Shown: piece after piece, positions 25,236 through 33,116 of the stretch
Layout: each line of letters starts with the position of its first letter
How positions within the stretch are numbered: position 1 is the first letter of the stretch
DNA from: a virus
IMG/VR virus record: IMGVR_UViG_3300012985_000006
Location: 62,001 to 126,000 of that record
Length of the DNA: 64,000 nucleotides
Reading direction: 5' to 3' (one strand)
The notes under the pieces: model-generated
What the model was told of the DNA's origin: nothing
Databases searched by the model: none
The model's input: the letters and a program-made list of their open reading frames with translations, nothing else
Translations under genes and position numbers: made by a program

Positions 25236-26159
25236 TCACGTAATCACAAGTCTAATGAGAACATCCGTGTAATCGTTTGCACTGTAACCACTGATCCTAA
25301 GGGTTTCCTCGTAGGTCCCCAGATACAACCCCTCCACAGGGGCGACCGAGACAGTGATGTTCTGATTCTGGGCGGCACCCAAGGTCCCACTGCTAGGAGT
25401 GAACCCAGACAACCAATTCTGGGATAGCCCCGTCAACCGAGCAATCTGGAAATCCAAGACTGATCCAGAAGGTCCGGTGTTGGTCACCATAAAGGACATG
25501 TCGGAGATTGGCGGAAAAGGACCACTCAACGGGCGGGCTGCCGTGAAAATGACCAATGCCGTGGAGGTCCCAATGACGGCCTTTGGCCGAACATTGATCG
25601 TGACAGGAAGCGTCTGGACAGTATTTGTGGCTCTAGGGTCCTGGACGGTGATGGTGGCGTGATATGGGCTGCCACTGGTCAGCAATGAGGTGGAGTCCAC
25701 CGCAACATCGAAATTACCGTACTGGTTGGGCGCCAAACCCCCCACCACAGCAGGGGAAACGTCCACATAAGGAGCGGAAGATGACAACGAAGCATCGAGC
25801 AAGGACCCGAAAACTCCAGAATTGGTCACTGTACTGGTCTGAGCGAGAGAAAACCCTCGACCCTCATCCACATCAAAAGTGAGTGAGGTGGGCGGGCCCA
25901 GCAAGATGGTGGGCTTGTAGCTCTCCTTCAGAGTCTGGATCGAGTCTGCCATCGACTGCACCACATCCCCAGGGAGTGGGATCGAATCTCTCAAAAACCC
26001 ATAAGGCGTAAAGATATCAACGATTTGGAATGTAGGCTCTAGGCCCGACACATCCATTCGCGTAGTCCAGCTCCACGTTCTGGAATTTACCAGGACACTG
26101 AACTTTATATCTTGGGTTTGAATCCTGGAAGGGGGGAACGGCAAGGTAGACTCCTCCAC
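25236..26159 (-). CDS. Putative virion protein with two Ig-like domains
   Basis: The product has 307 residues. GTG at 26159, with GGGAGG six bases before it, is the better start than the TTG one codon earlier. Two beta-sandwich-like domains lie at roughly 95-195 and 200-305. Each has the pattern of a TFDVDEGRGFSLAQTSTVTN or MSFMVTNTGPSGSVLDFQIA strand followed by S-G-x-L-x-x-x-x-x-x-x-I-T-V. This resembles BACON/HYDIN-type Ig folds used for surface adhesion. Similar decorations occur on phage heads and tails. It is the first gene after the terminator at about 26200, so a promoter probably lies upstream. Confidence 0.55.
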   Translation of the reverse strand: MEESTLPFPPSRIQTQDIKFSVLVNSRTWSWTTRMDVSGLEPTFQIVDIFTPYGFLRDSIPLPGDVVQSMADSIQTLKESYKPTILLGPPTSLTFDVDEGRGFSLAQTSTVTNSGVFGSLLDASLSSSAPYVDVSPAVVGGLAPNQYGNFDVAVDSTSLLTSGSPYHATITVQDPRATNTVQTLPVTINVRPKAVIGTSTALVIFTAARPLSGPFPPISDMSFMVTNTGPSGSVLDFQIARLTGLSQNWLSGFTPSSGTLGAAQNQNITVSVAPVEGLYLGTYEETLRISGYSANDYTDVLIRLVIT

Positions 26160-26177
26160 CAATTGCCTCCCTATAAG

Positions 26178-26237
26178 TAAAAAAGGCTTATTTCTAGAGG
26201 TCTTAGGCTACAATCCTTAGTGTAGATCGACCTCTAG
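26178..26237 (-). terminator. Hairpin terminator between sigma-like gene and head block
   Basis: On the minus strand CTAGAGGTC (26229-26237) pairs with GACCTCTAG (26194-26202), with an inner CTACA/TGTAG stem. A CCTTTTTT run follows at 26179-26186. It begins four bases past the sigma-like stop. It should end the replication transcript and set the start of the head transcript. Confidence 0.75.
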
Positions 26238-26240
26238 GCC

Positions 26241-26894
26241 TCAAGTACATTCGTCGCCGCCCCGATCCTTCCATTGAGGTAACGACACTTCCCTACGTAT
26301 GTTGAAATTCTGAGCGATGGCGCTGAATATTTTCTCGTATGGGCGATACTGTTCGTCCTTGTCGGCTGTCTCTTGCAAAGTCTTGACCGCCTTGAAGAAG
26401 CGATGGCGGACCCGCCCTTGAGTGAGACCTAGTTTGGACGCTACCTCTGATTGGCATGTGGACACCCACATACCGATCAGGATATCGATATCGATCTTCT
26501 GGGGGAAGATGGTCGCCAGGTTGGTCTCAAGGTCCTCTTTTGACACGGTTGGGATCGAGAGCAGGAATTTGAGACGCTTGATACCTCGGTCCAAACGATA
26601 ACTGATAGCCGCCTGAGTGACCCCAAAGATGGCGGCAATATCTGCTTGACGCTTCTTTTGAATGAAATAGAGGTAGATCAGGTCCGCTTCTCGTTCTGGG
26701 ATGCAGTCCAGCAGAGGGGAGATCCGACTCTCATAGTCCCCATCCGACAAGTAATCGGACAACACATCCGCGCTTACATTGGTTACGAGATCTTCATCTA
26801 TTTTCTCGTCCTCATTGTCGAACCTGGGGTCCTCAGATGAGAAACGATTGGCCAGCTCTGAAGGGTCGATGGAGATAACGTAACCATTACTCAT
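26241..26894 (-). CDS. Sigma-70 region-4-like protein with tandem HTHs
   Basis: The product has 217 residues from ATG at 26894. Residues 64-112 read IPEREADLIYLYFIQKKRQA followed by DIAAIFGVTQAAISYR, matching the helix-turn-helix of sigma factor region 4, which recognises the -35 promoter element. A second, similar helix pair lies near 135-165 (MWVSTCQSEVASKLGLTQG, then RVRHRFFKAVKTLQ). There is no region 2. The N-terminus is acidic. It is the last gene before the terminator that separates replication from head genes. It is likely a phage transcription regulator or late sigma-like factor, with HTH identity fairly certain and role inferred. Confidence 0.7.
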   Translation of the reverse strand: MSNGYVISIDPSELANRFSSEDPRFDNEDEKIDEDLVTNVSADVLSDYLSDGDYESRISPLLDCIPEREADLIYLYFIQKKRQADIAAIFGVTQAAISYRLDRGIKRLKFLLSIPTVSKEDLETNLATIFPQKIDIDILIGMWVSTCQSEVASKLGLTQGRVRHRFFKAVKTLQETADKDEQYRPYEKIFSAIAQNFNIRREVSLPQWKDRGGDECT

Positions 26895-26895
26895 T

Positions 26896-28701
26896 TTACT
26901 CAGGTCTCCTGAAGAAGGTATTCAGCAGCTCGGGCTGGATATCGTAGTCCGCCAGAATGGCCTGCGCCACGTTGGGGTCCATATCTGTGGGGATCGATTC
27001 GATATCGACATCCACCAGAGACATGAGTTCCACATTTATTCTAATTTGCGGTTCGAAGCTGCGCAACCTCTCATACTGACCTTTAGTCAAACCAGTGAGG
27101 CCTGACCGATAGACGGCATCCACAGACCCATGAGCTTGGATAAGCGCTTTCAGGACTTTCTTGGGTACACGCGGGACGCCCGGGATATTGTCAGAGTCGT
27201 CCCCGTAAAAGGCTCGGAGTTGAACCATCTTGGACGGCGCGACTCCGATAGTTTCTAGAACGGTGGTAGGGTCGAACAAGATCTCGTTGCGCGAGCCGAC
27301 CGGCGGAATCAAAAGCGAAGTATCGTCATTGACGAGTTGCAACAAATCTTTATCGGTAGAGAACATGACGTTCTTCTGCCGAGCAAGTTCACGCCTAGTC
27401 AGGGTGGCGATCACATCGTCCGCCTCCTCTTCCTTGTTCCAAGCCTGTCGGACACCCAACAATGGGAGGATCTTCTTCAGGACGGTCAGATCTGGAGGAT
27501 TGGAGTTCCTTTGCGCCTTGTACTCAGAAAAACGTGACTTGCGACGCTTCGAGCTGCCGTCCCAAGTTACGTAGAGAGCAGCATCAGGGTACCTCTTCTT
27601 GAGGGACCCTAGACTACGAAGAAATCCTACCATAGCCCCTGTCGGACGTCCCTTACTGTCCGTAAGATTGGACAATCCAGGTGCGTAGGCACAACGGCAC
27701 GCCAGATTGTGCCCATCCACGATCACATTTTCGACCATATCTTTTTCCTGCTTATGTGCCAAAGCCCTAGAAATACTGTCAACATCATCCCAAAGATTGC
27801 GAATCCTTTTCAGGATCCCGTCTATCTTGGTCAACTTGTCTAGCTTGGACTGCAGACTGTTGAATACAATATCACTGTAACGATCATTGTTGAACGCCAC
27901 ATAACTGTACAGAAGTCGGCCCCTAGATTCCCAATCCCGCATCTTCTTCAAGTGCTCTGTTTTCTCGCGGATTTGCGACAACATCTTTGAGAAAGCGGGG
28001 GTATCTTTCAGAAATAGCTGTAGATCGGAGATCGCAGTTAGCTTGCGATACCAGATTTCCACATGAGCATAGGTTCGATACGTCTGGACCAAATCATCAA
28101 AAGGGGCGGTCCATCGTACTATAGGATAGGCTGCCATCGCCCAATCACGGAGTGCCGTTAGACGACTATTCTCATTCGATAACGGGGCTCTCTCTTCAAC
28201 GACAAGGAAGCTCCTAGGAAGCGTCACCAAACTCTGTTTGGATCGCAGATCGATCCAGACCTGTACCTTCCCTTCCTCGGGAATCTCCTCGATGACTTTG
28301 GCCCCCATGTTTTTATAGGGGCCGGAAGTGATGCGGACCCTATCCCCAATACCGATCCCCTGATCTACCAGGAGTCGTATTTGCTCTTTCATTTTGTCTA
28401 TAGCGGAATCTTCCACTGTGGACAATTTCCTAGCTCGACCCGTCATACCAGGCAGAGCAAGGACTGACTGGATGTATTTAGTGTTCTCTAGGCGAAAGTA
28501 TTCCTGAGGAGCTCTGTCAAGCCGAACGAACACATACCCTTCCATCAGTATGTGGACGGACCGCGCATCTGCTATTTGAGTGACAGCCGCTGGAACAAAC
28601 ACCTCGGCTCTCTTCAACGAACGGAGGATCGCCGATTTGATAATCTCAGGATCTTCCTGATCACCCCTAGAGGTGAGCTCCAATACGACCCACGACCCCA
28701 T
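26896..28701 (-). CDS. NusG-KOW / 5'-3' exonuclease (FEN) fusion protein
   Basis: A single 601-residue frame from ATG 28701 (TGATG overlap with dnaX) joins two known modules. Residues 2-88 resemble the NusG NGN domain, with SWVVLELTSRG and MEGYVFVRLD. Residues 118-168 are a KOW domain (GDRVRITSGPYKNMGAKVIE). A helical linker follows to about 322. Residues 325-600 are a Pol I-type 5' nuclease/FEN: VIVDGHN, WDGSSKRRKSRFSEYKAQR, EEEADDV, STDKDLLQL and GDDSDNIPG give all the acidic metal-binding residues. It would remove RNA primers or flaps, and the N-terminal part may contact RNA polymerase. The combination is, to my knowledge, undescribed. Confidence 0.85.
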   Translation of the reverse strand: MGSWVVLELTSRGDQEDPEIIKSAILRSLKRAEVFVPAAVTQIADARSVHILMEGYVFVRLDRAPQEYFRLENTKYIQSVLALPGMTGRARKLSTVEDSAIDKMKEQIRLLVDQGIGIGDRVRITSGPYKNMGAKVIEEIPEEGKVQVWIDLRSKQSLVTLPRSFLVVEERAPLSNENSRLTALRDWAMAAYPIVRWTAPFDDLVQTYRTYAHVEIWYRKLTAISDLQLFLKDTPAFSKMLSQIREKTEHLKKMRDWESRGRLLYSYVAFNNDRYSDIVFNSLQSKLDKLTKIDGILKRIRNLWDDVDSISRALAHKQEKDMVENVIVDGHNLACRCAYAPGLSNLTDSKGRPTGAMVGFLRSLGSLKKRYPDAALYVTWDGSSKRRKSRFSEYKAQRNSNPPDLTVLKKILPLLGVRQAWNKEEEADDVIATLTRRELARQKNVMFSTDKDLLQLVNDDTSLLIPPVGSRNEILFDPTTVLETIGVAPSKMVQLRAFYGDDSDNIPGVPRVPKKVLKALIQAHGSVDAVYRSGLTGLTKGQYERLRSFEPQIRINVELMSLVDVDIESIPTDMDPNVAQAILADYDIQPELLNTFFRRPE

Positions 28702-30119
28702 CAAGCCGCCCCTACGCCCAGTATTTTCAGACGTTGTTCAAAGCTGATGCGCCACTCTTCTGCGGTTATCAAGTCGGCACGACCCTTAGGGGTGTCCTTG
28801 AAAAGGACTCGTGTATCGGCGTCGTGCGTCCCACGAGGCATATCCTTCCGTACCGCCTTGTCATCCAAAGACGTAAGAGCCCGCGCATCGTCAGAACCCA
28901 AGTTACCCACCTTCCGATCTGAGGGGGGTGGGCTAGAAGGGCGTTTCGTCTCTGCAACCGGAGGGGTGGGCAGAACAACTTCCACCTTTGCGACAGGAGC
29001 TGCGGTTGGAGCGACTGTGGAGGCCGTTTCCTGTGCTGGAGATGCCTGAACCTGCACCAAGACTGTTTTGGTCGACGTATCTTTGGCTGGTGGCGTTCCA
29101 GACACACATGACATTACATCACATAGTAAACGGAGGCGGGTCGCCTTCGAGGTACCTAGGAAGTGCTCGGCCAGCTGCAACAGGCTATCCCCATATTGGA
29201 GTTGCAGCTTCTGGGCTAACGGTTTGTCGACGTAAGTATAATCCACGTACATGTTGTTAGCCATGCGATAGCTGGTCATGGCTGCCTCTGCCAAACCTTC
29301 GTATACTGCCTCAGGTCCAACCTGATCGCAAGTCATCTCTACGAGTTGAATAGCTGTAGAGGGAGTTCCTAACGAGAGTAAGATCTCATAATATTTCGAA
29401 ACCACCGACAAATTGAGATACTCTCTCACTGAGGCGCTGGTTATTTCACCCAGTTGGGCAATCATCTCCAAGGTATTGATGATGTCGCGCACATGGCTGT
29501 GCGATGCGTCAATCACCGTCAGTACAGCATCTTCCTCAAACCCCACCCCTTCTTGGGTCAGAATCCAACACATCCTAGTGAGCAGATCCTCACGAGGGAT
29601 GGAGCGAATCTTATATTCCTCACACCTAGATCGGATCGGACCTCTGATCTTTTCTGCCTCAGTTGTGCAAAAAATGCCGACAAATTTGGCTTCCTCGATG
29701 GGTTTTAGCAACACATCTTGGGAAGCGGCGCTCATCCGGTGCATTTCATCGAACAGGTAGATACGTTTTTCTGCACCTTGGATGGCGAAAGGAAGGTCTT
29801 TGACGATCTTCCTCATGTGATCGATTGTGCCGTTTGAAGCCGCGTCCGTCTCCGTAAATGCTTGGCTGGTGTCTGCGAAAACCTCTTTGCAGTTGTTGCA
29901 GACATTGCACGGCTCCCCATCCGATTGGAGATCCTGGCAAAGCATCGCTCGGGCGAGGATACGGGCAAGGGTCGTTTTTCCTTGCCCGTGCCCGCCGCTA
30001 AAGATGTAGCTCGTGTCGAGAGCCGTACCTTTGACCAACCGCGCCTTGAGAACTAGGGCAGCACTTTCCTGGCCCAATACGTCGGAAAAACGTACTGGGC
30101 GGTACCGCTTGTCCCACAT
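28701..30119 (-). CDS. dnaX: DNA polymerase III gamma/tau-type clamp-loader subunit
   Basis: The product has 472 residues, ATG 30119. It is a bacterial DnaX-type AAA+ ATPase that opens the sliding clamp using ATP. Walker A SGGHGQGKTT at 41-50, zinc-binding Cys at 61, 71, 74 and 77 (CNVCNNC), Walker B YLFDEMH with Asp124/Glu125, and the SRC arginine-finger motif at 164-166 are all present. Domain III and a proline/alanine-rich linker follow, then a short C-terminal end; the large tau domains that bind DnaB and Pol III alpha are not evident. HolA, HolB and a clamp-like gene are also in the window. The NusG-FEN gene overlaps its stop. Confidence 0.93.
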   Translation of the reverse strand: MWDKRYRPVRFSDVLGQESAALVLKARLVKGTALDTSYIFSGGHGQGKTTLARILARAMLCQDLQSDGEPCNVCNNCKEVFADTSQAFTETDAASNGTIDHMRKIVKDLPFAIQGAEKRIYLFDEMHRMSAASQDVLLKPIEEAKFVGIFCTTEAEKIRGPIRSRCEEYKIRSIPREDLLTRMCWILTQEGVGFEEDAVLTVIDASHSHVRDIINTLEMIAQLGEITSASVREYLNLSVVSKYYEILLSLGTPSTAIQLVEMTCDQVGPEAVYEGLAEAAMTSYRMANNMYVDYTYVDKPLAQKLQLQYGDSLLQLAEHFLGTSKATRLRLLCDVMSCVSGTPPAKDTSTKTVLVQVQASPAQETASTVAPTAAPVAKVEVVLPTPPVAETKRPSSPPPSDRKVGNLGSDDARALTSLDDKAVRKDMPRGTHDADTRVLFKDTPKGRADLITAEEWRISFEQRLKILGVGAA

Positions 30120-30120
30120 A

Positions 30121-30615
30121 TCAAACCTCGGTCGTTTGCAGCAAGTCCTCTGCCAGATTCTCTTCCTCAGTCTCCACCAAACTCCCCAGGTCTAGTTTCT
30201 GGGCGATAGAGACGAATCCTGCCAGACCCTGATGCCAAGCACCGTGGCGAGATAGGATTGAAGAGAACTCTTGAACGTCTGGCTCTCTTGTGGACCAATT
30301 CATGGTGCCGGTCTTCTCGTCTTCCTCACCAGTCAGATGCTCAAGAAGGTGGTCCACCAGAGCGGTCCTTTGAGACTCCGATAGTTCCTGCCACAGGTCG
30401 GCCGCCACCTCGATTACGAAGTCTCGTTCGAGGGCCCACTCAAAGTAACCGCTGAACTTCTTGACCTTGCCGTAAAGAGGGCGACCACCTTTATTGGAGG
30501 CCTTGTCAACGAACACGTAGCTGATCCGAGCATCCGCCAATTCAGGGTGGTAGTTGGGGATCAGGCCCGCAGCTATTTTGGCAACGTCTTCAGCTTCACT
30601 GTATATTTTGGCCAT
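30121..30615 (-). CDS. Putative phage metallopeptidase, degenerate active site
   Basis: The product has 164 residues from ATG at 30615. The fold-specific segments VIEVAADLWQELSESQRTAL and a REPDVQEFSSILSRHGAWH tail match the small 'putative phage metallopeptidase' family, whose active site is H-E-L-x-H. Here the site reads DHLLEHL (His89 and His93 kept, Glu at position 90 replaced by Leu, a Glu at 92). The catalytic base may be missing or shifted, so it may be an inactive homologue. It lies directly upstream of dnaX (one base gap), so it is part of the replication operon. Confidence 0.6.
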   Translation of the reverse strand: MAKIYSEAEDVAKIAAGLIPNYHPELADARISYVFVDKASNKGGRPLYGKVKKFSGYFEWALERDFVIEVAADLWQELSESQRTALVDHLLEHLTGEEDEKTGTMNWSTREPDVQEFSSILSRHGAWHQGLAGFVSIAQKLDLGSLVETEEENLAEDLLQTTEV

Positions 30616-30637
30616 TGTCTCTATTTCCTTAGCTGGG

Positions 30638-31336
30638 TCAAGTTCCCAGATTCTTTAGGTATACACCGAATTTATCGTCTCCGAGGATTTCCCAAAGGTC
30701 AGATGGGTCTTTAGCCTCGCGACCATCAAAAAACTTCAAGCGGGGGAACTTGGGGATGTGCACCCGAAAGTCGGGGGCGTCATGTTGGGCAAGTTCTTTG
30801 GCCCCTTTCCACCCTGTAGGGTCCATGTCGTACCCCAACCAAACGTTTCGGACGTTGCGTTTGAGGAACCGCAACAAGGCTGTGCTGACAGCGGCGGTCA
30901 TCGTGGGGATGATGTTAGGATAGACCCTTTGGATGGGAAAAAGGTCAAACGCACCTTCGACAATCCAGATTGACTGGCTTTGCCACACATGAGGCATCGC
31001 CTGAGCGAGCCCGAACAGTACCGGCTCATCATGGTCCAACAAATAGTCGGTATATCCTTTGGCGGCTCGATCCAGGTGTCTAAACTGTACCCCCTTCACC
31101 TGCCCCAAGGCATTGGTCATCGGGAATACCAACATGTCGTTCAGACGTCTCCCTTGCCAACACCACTCTAAGAAGTCGGCCGCCCCCTCCATGGGCGGAA
31201 GACGCCTATTTAGATACCCTATCTGATAGCTGGAAATCTGGGTGTCGGTCACACCTCGGGCGTATAAGGCTTCGGCTACCTGTTCCGTCACTCCAGTGGC
31301 CGCAAACTCTACCAGAGTATCAAGCCACCGAGTCAT
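30638..31336 (-). CDS. Toprim-domain primase-like protein
   Basis: The product has 232 residues, ATG 31336. An N-terminal helical segment (YARGVTDTQISSYQIGYLN) and the DnaG core signature MLVFPMTNALGQVKGVQFRH are followed by a Toprim fold: IWIVEGAFDLF with the catalytic Glu, then VWLGYDMDPTGWKGAK with the D-x-D pair. These are the metal-binding residues of RNA primases. The usual N-terminal zinc-binding domain and C-terminal helicase-binding domain are absent, so it is a stripped primase core, or one piece of a split primase. The gene before it could supply the missing part, but nothing shows this. Confidence 0.75.
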   Translation of the reverse strand: MTRWLDTLVEFAATGVTEQVAEALYARGVTDTQISSYQIGYLNRRLPPMEGAADFLEWCWQGRRLNDMLVFPMTNALGQVKGVQFRHLDRAAKGYTDYLLDHDEPVLFGLAQAMPHVWQSQSIWIVEGAFDLFPIQRVYPNIIPTMTAAVSTALLRFLKRNVRNVWLGYDMDPTGWKGAKELAQHDAPDFRVHIPKFPRLKFFDGREAKDPSDLWEILGDDKFGVYLKNLGT

Positions 31337-31934
31337 GACCTATTAGGATAAGGGAACGATCCGCCTGACACAACATGATTGACAGGAATTCCCTAGACCT
31401 CATGTAGTGCCCCACCAATCCAGGGGAGGTGCTCAGTATGGCTTGACCCTCCGCCAAAGCATCAGTAACTAGGATTAGGATGCCCTCCGATTCGGCCACA
31501 TACCCCCTAGAAAGAGTTAGCCGATCCACTTCATCTTCTGACAATTCGGCGCCGCAGATTCTAGGTAAGTCGGAATACGGGAGCAACAGATAACGGGCTT
31601 CTAGCTGAAATGAGGTCATTTTCCGCACGGCATCCGACAGATTGACGCACCGATTATCCCAGCCTAGACTCTTAGATAGAGTACCCACAGTCTCAAATAA
31701 GCCAGCCACTACGGGGTTTTCTTCGTCTATAGGACATTCGAAAAACCCTTGTAGGACGAAGGGCTCTGACTGAAGAGGATCAGTGCGCAGAAAGGTCTGG
31801 AGCAATCGCCCCTTCGTATTGGAAACGACCCACGGACCTCTCGACTTGTCCATGGGTCGTTTATTGGCGATTGGAGTGGCTTCCTTTCGAAGCCGTTCAG
31901 CAATCAAGATTCGTTCAAGAACCGAGATTTTCAT
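31320..31934 (-). CDS. Hypothetical protein upstream of primase core
   Basis: The product has 204 residues from ATG at 31934 and overlaps the primase start by 17 bases. It begins with a helical MKISVLERILIAERLRKEAT. A hydrophobic strand ILILVTDALAEGQAILSTS and a terminal DRSLILIGHDSVA suggest an alpha/beta fold. A single Cys-rich or catalytic motif is not visible. Gene order hints at a replication role, perhaps an accessory primase or helicase-loader piece. I do not recognise a family. Confidence 0.5.
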   Translation of the reverse strand: MKISVLERILIAERLRKEATPIANKRPMDKSRGPWVVSNTKGRLLQTFLRTDPLQSEPFVLQGFFECPIDEENPVVAGLFETVGTLSKSLGWDNRCVNLSDAVRKMTSFQLEARYLLLPYSDLPRICGAELSEDEVDRLTLSRGYVAESEGILILVTDALAEGQAILSTSPGLVGHYMRSREFLSIMLCQADRSLILIGHDSVA

Positions 31935-32442
31935 TCTTGGGTGCCGAAAGTAGAGGGGTCAAGTCGGGTACTGTGATGACGGGTTCAATTCGAATCCTCT
32001 TAAACCACAACAACACCCGCTTCCACCAAGGGATAGCAAGTGTTTGACTGATGCCTGCCGCCCACAACAGCTCGTGCACGCCAGGCATATTCAGTTCCAA
32101 CCATTCCGGATTGGAGGTTTGGGACACGAACTCTCTGAAGAGGGACTCTTTGGTTTGCAAAGCAGTGAAGAAGGGGCATCGCTTAGCATCGATAGGGTCT
32201 TCACAGATGGTCCCTTGCCATTCCTCAGGGTTCTCAGAATTGAGCATACAGAGGCCAATAGTGTTGGGGGTAACAATGATAGGTAGCCCCACCCTATGTT
32301 CCTCGGGACGTGGTTCGACAGGTTGCCTGTGGTTGTGGACGCAGAGATGCGGTAATCTCTGGCTAGCCTCCAGGACCCTACGGTCCAGTTCGGCGCACAG
32401 CAAGCCCCTAGCTTTGGCTAGTATTTCCTCGGGAGTCTTCAA
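31915..32442 (-). CDS. Hypothetical Cys-rich protein
   Basis: The product has 175 residues. I place the start at a TTG at 32442 that overlaps the upstream stop (TTGA) and follows GAAGGTG. A longer frame would run deep into the upstream gene. A cluster reads LCVHNHRQPV, then LCMLNSENPEEWQGTICEDP and CPFF, giving at least four Cys plus His in zinc-like spacing. Similar Cys-rich proteins occur next to phage primase and recombination genes. The C-terminus has a short aromatic/hydrophobic segment (WWKRVLLWFKR). The function is unknown. Confidence 0.5.
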   Translation of the reverse strand: MKTPEEILAKARGLLCAELDRRVLEASQRLPHLCVHNHRQPVEPRPEEHRVGLPIIVTPNTIGLCMLNSENPEEWQGTICEDPIDAKRCPFFTALQTKESLFREFVSQTSNPEWLELNMPGVHELLWAAGISQTLAIPWWKRVLLWFKRIRIEPVITVPDLTPLLSAPKNENLGS

Positions 32443-33116
32443 GAGGGCACCTTCTTCACTATCAAAAATGGTGTTACACCGTCTTCCTCGAAGACTTCTG
32501 AGCAACGGTAGACATTATGTGCATGTTCCTTGTAGGCGGGCTTGTGGGTGACCAGCAATAGGTCGAACCCCAACTTCTCGGCCACGCCTCTCAGGAACTG
32601 ACTGGTGTAGTCAACATACTCATCTGATACTGCTCCCAGCGATTCATCCAAGATCAGGACCGGCCACAGCTTCAGACGCTTGATAGCCAAGACCCTCAAG
32701 ATCAACGATACGACGGTAGAAGGTCCGCCACCGAAGGCTTCGAGCGGTTTACCTCTATGGGAACGATGGCTGCCCTTCAACCCTCTCCGAATGAAGAAGT
32801 CGACCGAGATTTTGTTGTGCTTTGGGCCAACCTCAGATTCAAGGCTCAGAATCTGATCAGTGAAAATGGTCTGCAACCCTTCAGTTGCAATCTTTTCCAC
32901 AGATCGTACCTGCTTCTCAACCAATTGATCCAAAAGTGCGCGGAAGAGCTCCACCACCTTGGACAGGATTTCTATTTCCTGATCCAGGTGGAGTACTTCC
33001 GCTTTCTTGGCCCGCAACTCGTCCGCGGCCCTATCTCGTAGGACCGTCAGACGAGTTGCAGAGGCTTCGACGCTCTTTACCCTTGCTTCGAAGGCATGAA
33101 GCGTGTCACTAGGCAT
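32439..33116 (-). CDS. Rad50/SbcC C-terminal half (ABC ATPase)
   Basis: The product is 225 residues from ATG at 33116, which overlaps the clamp gene end by 40 bases. Residues 1-90 are a coiled coil. The ATPase C-half follows: signature-like EAFGGGPSTVVSLILRVLAI at 126-145, Walker B VLILDESLGAVSDEYVDY with Asp157/Glu158, and the H-loop LLLVTHK. There is no Walker A, no zinc hook and no N-terminal lobe; these are in the separate gene at 36503-37741. Together the two would form one SMC-type ATP site that acts with SbcD. The canonical LSGGE is altered to FGGGP. Confidence 0.85.
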   Translation of the reverse strand: MPSDTLHAFEARVKSVEASATRLTVLRDRAADELRAKKAEVLHLDQEIEILSKVVELFRALLDQLVEKQVRSVEKIATEGLQTIFTDQILSLESEVGPKHNKISVDFFIRRGLKGSHRSHRGKPLEAFGGGPSTVVSLILRVLAIKRLKLWPVLILDESLGAVSDEYVDYTSQFLRGVAEKLGFDLLLVTHKPAYKEHAHNVYRCSEVFEEDGVTPFLIVKKVPS

